Below, piece after piece: positions 4,565-5,383 of a stretch of DNA of 5,383 bases. The stretch's first letter is position 1. Every line of letters starts with the position of its first letter. The position numbers and the translations under genes are program-made. A model generated the notes under the pieces. That model had not been told where the DNA came from and ran no database searches. It worked only from the letters and a program-made list of their open reading frames with translations. Source of the DNA: Firmicutes bacterium UBA7709 (GTDB lineage: Bacteria; Bacillota_A; Clostridia; Peptostreptococcales; Anaerovoracaceae); NCBI GenBank assembly GCA_002482405.1, contig DLFX01000068.1, positions 1-5,383 on the forward strand. Direction: 5' to 3'.

Positions 4565-5383
4565 ATGATTGTTAATTTTTATGAAAGATATCAGCCAAAG
4601 GATCAGACCCGATTTTTGGAAGACGCTTTAACTGACGGTTTCCTTTCAACTGACGGCAAGTATACCAGCCTACTGAAAGCGCATTTTAATCAGAGCGCGG
4701 GGATCGGGAACATGCTGTTTACTCCATCGGCTACCGCGGCGCTGGAGCTGTCGGTTCAGCTTCTCGGCCTGATGCCGGGAGACGAGGTGATCCTCCCTTC
4801 TTACAATTTTCCCTCGGCGGCTAACGCTGTGATTAAGTATGGAGGCGTTCCTGTTCTATGTGACGTCGATCCTGGGACAAAGAATATTTCTCTGGAGGAT
4901 GCGGCTTCGAGAATTTCAAAAAAGACCAGGGCGATTCTGCCCACCCATTATGGTGGGGTTTCCTGTGATATGGACAGGCTGATGGAACTGGCTCAAAGCT
5001 ATGATCTCGCTGTAATCGAGGATGCTGCCCAGGCAGTCCACAGCGCGTACCATGGCGTTCCCCTGGGGTCTATCGGGAATTTCGGCGCATACAGCTTCCA
5101 TCATACGAAGAACTTTTCCTGCGGGGAGGGGGGCGCTTTTTTATGCAAGGACCCATCACGGATGGATTTGGCGGAAATGCTGCGGGACAATGGAACCGAT
5201 AAGGCGCAGTTTCAAAAACAGAAGGTTTCAAGCTATTCCTGGCAGTGCGCCGGTTCCAACTATATGATGAGCGCAGCCTGCAGTTCTCTGCTATACGCTC
5301 AGCTCCTCGAACACAAACGGATTACGGCAAAGCGCAGGGCGGTTTCGGATCACTATAACGGGCTTCTCTCCGGCGAGGCGGAA
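4565..5383 (+). CDS. wecE: dTDP-4-amino-4,6-dideoxygalactose transaminase, WecE/RffA-like, partial (N-terminal 273 residues)
   Basis: This is a DegT/DnrJ/EryC1/StrS-family PLP enzyme cut by the right edge; WecE proteins are about 375 residues, so roughly 100 are missing. It aminates dTDP-4-keto-6-deoxyglucose with glutamate to give dTDP-4-amino-4,6-dideoxygalactose, a sugar found in surface polysaccharides. Visible marks are TPSATAALE (phosphate binding), PGDEVILPSYNFPS, HYGGVSCDMD, EDAAQAVH with Asp153 and Gln156 contacting the PLP ring, and FHHTKNFSCGEGGA with the Schiff-base Lys182 (E. coli WecE uses Lys181). The ATG at 4565 is the first start after an in-frame TGA at 4553 and has only a weak ribosome binding site. 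An oddity is that SAACSS follows GSNYMM at 236-241, where the family usually has S-D/E-L-Q-A-A. It is divergent from rmlB, whose product is its substrate. The family is certain; the exact product stereochemistry is inferred. Confidence 0.88.
   Translation, partial: MIVNFYERYQPKDQTRFLEDALTDGFLSTDGKYTSLLKAHFNQSAGIGNMLFTPSATAALELSVQLLGLMPGDEVILPSYNFPSAANAVIKYGGVPVLCDVDPGTKNISLEDAASRISKKTRAILPTHYGGVSCDMDRLMELAQSYDLAVIEDAAQAVHSAYHGVPLGSIGNFGAYSFHHTKNFSCGEGGAFLCKDPSRMDLAEMLRDNGTDKAQFQKQKVSSYSWQCAGSNYMMSAACSSLLYAQLLEHKRITAKRRAVSDHYNGLLSGEAE

Noticed and set aside
5022..5267. Plus-strand open frame inside the aminotransferase gene, and a minus-strand frame at 4916-5104
   Set aside because: Both sit on the conserved PLP-binding region of the WecE-like gene in other frames.
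1..5383. CRISPR arrays, insertion sequences, tRNA or rRNA genes, attachment sites
   Set aside because: I saw no regularly spaced repeats, transposase motifs, terminal inverted repeats or RNA gene sequence in the window.

Overview
The window most likely comes from an anaerobic, Clostridia-like Firmicute. This placement is an inference from mid-range base composition, strong AGGAGG-type ribosome binding sites, extended -10 promoters, and half-size YeeE/YedE proteins paired with short TusA proteins. No ribosomal or tRNA gene is present to confirm it. All gaps between genes are under 200 bases.

Region 1 (1-2087, minus strand) reads as one operon, transcribed from about 2137 toward base 1. Its order is a half-size YeeE/YedE membrane protein, a TusA-family sulfur carrier, a second half-size YeeE/YedE protein, and a thioredoxin reductase-like flavoprotein cut by the left edge. 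Gaps are short (about 20-70 bases). The YeeE (TsuA) and YeeD (TsuB) families are known for thiosulfate uptake, so the expected job is import of thiosulfate or a similar sulfur or selenium oxyanion, with sulfur passed to the TusA-like carrier. The flavoprotein may supply reducing power. Here the usual single duplicated transporter is split into two genes that flank the carrier gene.

Region 2 (2088-3123, plus strand) is a divergently transcribed LysR-type regulator. It shares a 139-base control region with the operon. That region contains an extended -10 promoter facing the operon, an overlapping promoter facing the regulator, and a possible LysR box. The regulator probably controls the operon and itself.

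Region 3 (3154-4390, minus strand) holds a second TusA-family gene, convergent with the regulator, preceded by rmlB (dTDP-glucose 4,6-dehydratase). The two reading frames overlap by 80 bases. An in-frame-like stop three bases before the tusA start, in a neighbouring frame, hints that rmlB carries a small frameshift at its 3' end.

Region 4 (4391-5383) has a divergent promoter region and the first 273 codons of a WecE/RffA-type sugar aminotransferase on the plus strand. RmlB makes dTDP-4-keto-6-deoxyglucose, and WecE-type enzymes aminate it to dTDP-4-amino-4,6-dideoxygalactose. The pair therefore marks the edge of a surface-polysaccharide sugar locus. The window thus joins a sulfur-acquisition cassette and a deoxyaminosugar cassette, with the second tusA gene at the seam.
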